Shown in pieces: positions 43,271 to 43,516 of a stretch of 43,516 bases of DNA; position 1 is the stretch's first letter; each line of letters begins with the position of its first letter. The position numbers and the translations under genes were made by a program. A model generated the notes under the pieces. The model worked only from the letters and a program-made list of their open reading frames with translations. It was not told where the DNA came from and searched no databases. The stretch lies in the NCBI RefSeq assembly GCF_001597725.1, contig NZ_LUTR01000027.1:1-43516 (forward strand). The letters are read 5' to 3'. The stretch comes from Neptuniibacter marinus (GTDB taxonomy: Bacteria > Pseudomonadota > Gammaproteobacteria > Pseudomonadales > Balneatricaceae).

Positions 43271-43304
43271 AAGCTCCTCTGTTTAATTGAAGAGAGTATT
43301 CGGG

Positions 43305-43333
43305 TGCCGCTTATGTAACTAAGCGGCATTTTT
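43305..43333 (+). terminator. Intrinsic terminator after tatC
   Basis: A perfect 9-base-pair stem TGCCGCTTA/TAAGCGGCA (43305-43313 and 43320-43328, six-base loop) followed by five T (43329-43333). It lies 34 bases after the tatC stop codon and closes the operon. Confidence 0.9.
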
Positions 43334-43446
43334 GTATCTACAATAGATGTTTTAGGTAAAATTGATCGCGGGCTAACCAGTTTTCTGATGATTGCTCGCT
43401 TATTTAATCTTTTTACCTTTATTTCACAGTTTTTTAAGATTGCCTG

Positions 43447-43474
43447 TTGACGTTGTTTGGGAAGTGTCTATAAT
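43447..43474 (+). promoter_or_regulatory. Strong rrn-P1-like promoter pointing off the right edge
   Basis: A -35 TTGACG (43447-43452), 16-base spacer and perfect -10 TATAAT (43469-43474), followed by a GC-rich discriminator TCGCCGTCC as in gammaproteobacterial rRNA promoters. AT-rich sequence (TTTTTTAAG) just upstream could be an UP element. The 42 remaining bases contain no gene, so the transcribed gene lies outside the window; a ribosomal RNA operon or tRNA is the best guess. Confidence 0.6.
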
Positions 43475-43516
43475 TCGCCGTCCTTGCTAAGGGAGGCCTG
43501 CAAAGCAGCGCTGAAT

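Overview
The window looks like chromosomal DNA of a marine gammaproteobacterium of the Oceanospirillales (Neptunomonas/Amphritea/Neptuniibacter-like). This is inferred from the moderate GC content, from gene orders also known in Pseudomonas (polA/DUF2782/thrB, engB/cytochrome c4/dsbA/diguanylate cyclase, ubiB/hisE/tatABC, lysR/pycA/pycB) and from the long forms of PstC and PstA. I saw no tRNA, rRNA, CRISPR array, insertion sequence or prophage.

Layout. Bases 1-6930 hold the phosphate-uptake operon pstS-pstC-pstA-pstB-phoU on the minus strand, with a Pho box before pstS and a terminator after phoU. A YciA-like thioesterase and a fused SpmA/SpmB-type membrane protein follow (7.1-8.8 kb). At 8.9-13.9 kb a LysR regulator faces a two-subunit pyruvate carboxylase (pycA, pycB), and a beta-carbonic anhydrase sits just after it, so bicarbonate supply and bicarbonate use are neighbours. 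Three minus-strand genes follow: an unknown protein, a ribbon-helix-helix protein and a DJ-1/PfpI protein.

The most unusual region is 15.5-26.7 kb. On the plus strand a REC-REC-PAS-GGDEF-EAL response regulator is followed by an orphan acetolactate-synthase-like thiamine diphosphate enzyme. Converging on them is a minus-strand five-gene run: a periplasmic ABC_sub_bind-type protein, a membrane histidine kinase without a receiver, a TonB-dependent receptor, and two overlapping short citrate-synthase-fold proteins. By my alignment both of these have lost all three canonical catalytic residues (His, His, Asp). The arrangement suggests an uncharacterised envelope-sensing system linked to c-di-GMP and to an unknown carbon-carbon bond chemistry or acyl-CoA sensing.

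From 27 kb on: a tandem SnoaL-like secreted protein divergent from an AraC regulator; then housekeeping genes uvrD, thrB, a DUF2782 protein, polA, engB, cytochrome c4, dsbA, a DgcH-like diguanylate cyclase, ubiB, hisE (with no hisI beside it) and tatABC. The window ends with an rrn-P1-like promoter pointing out of the right edge.
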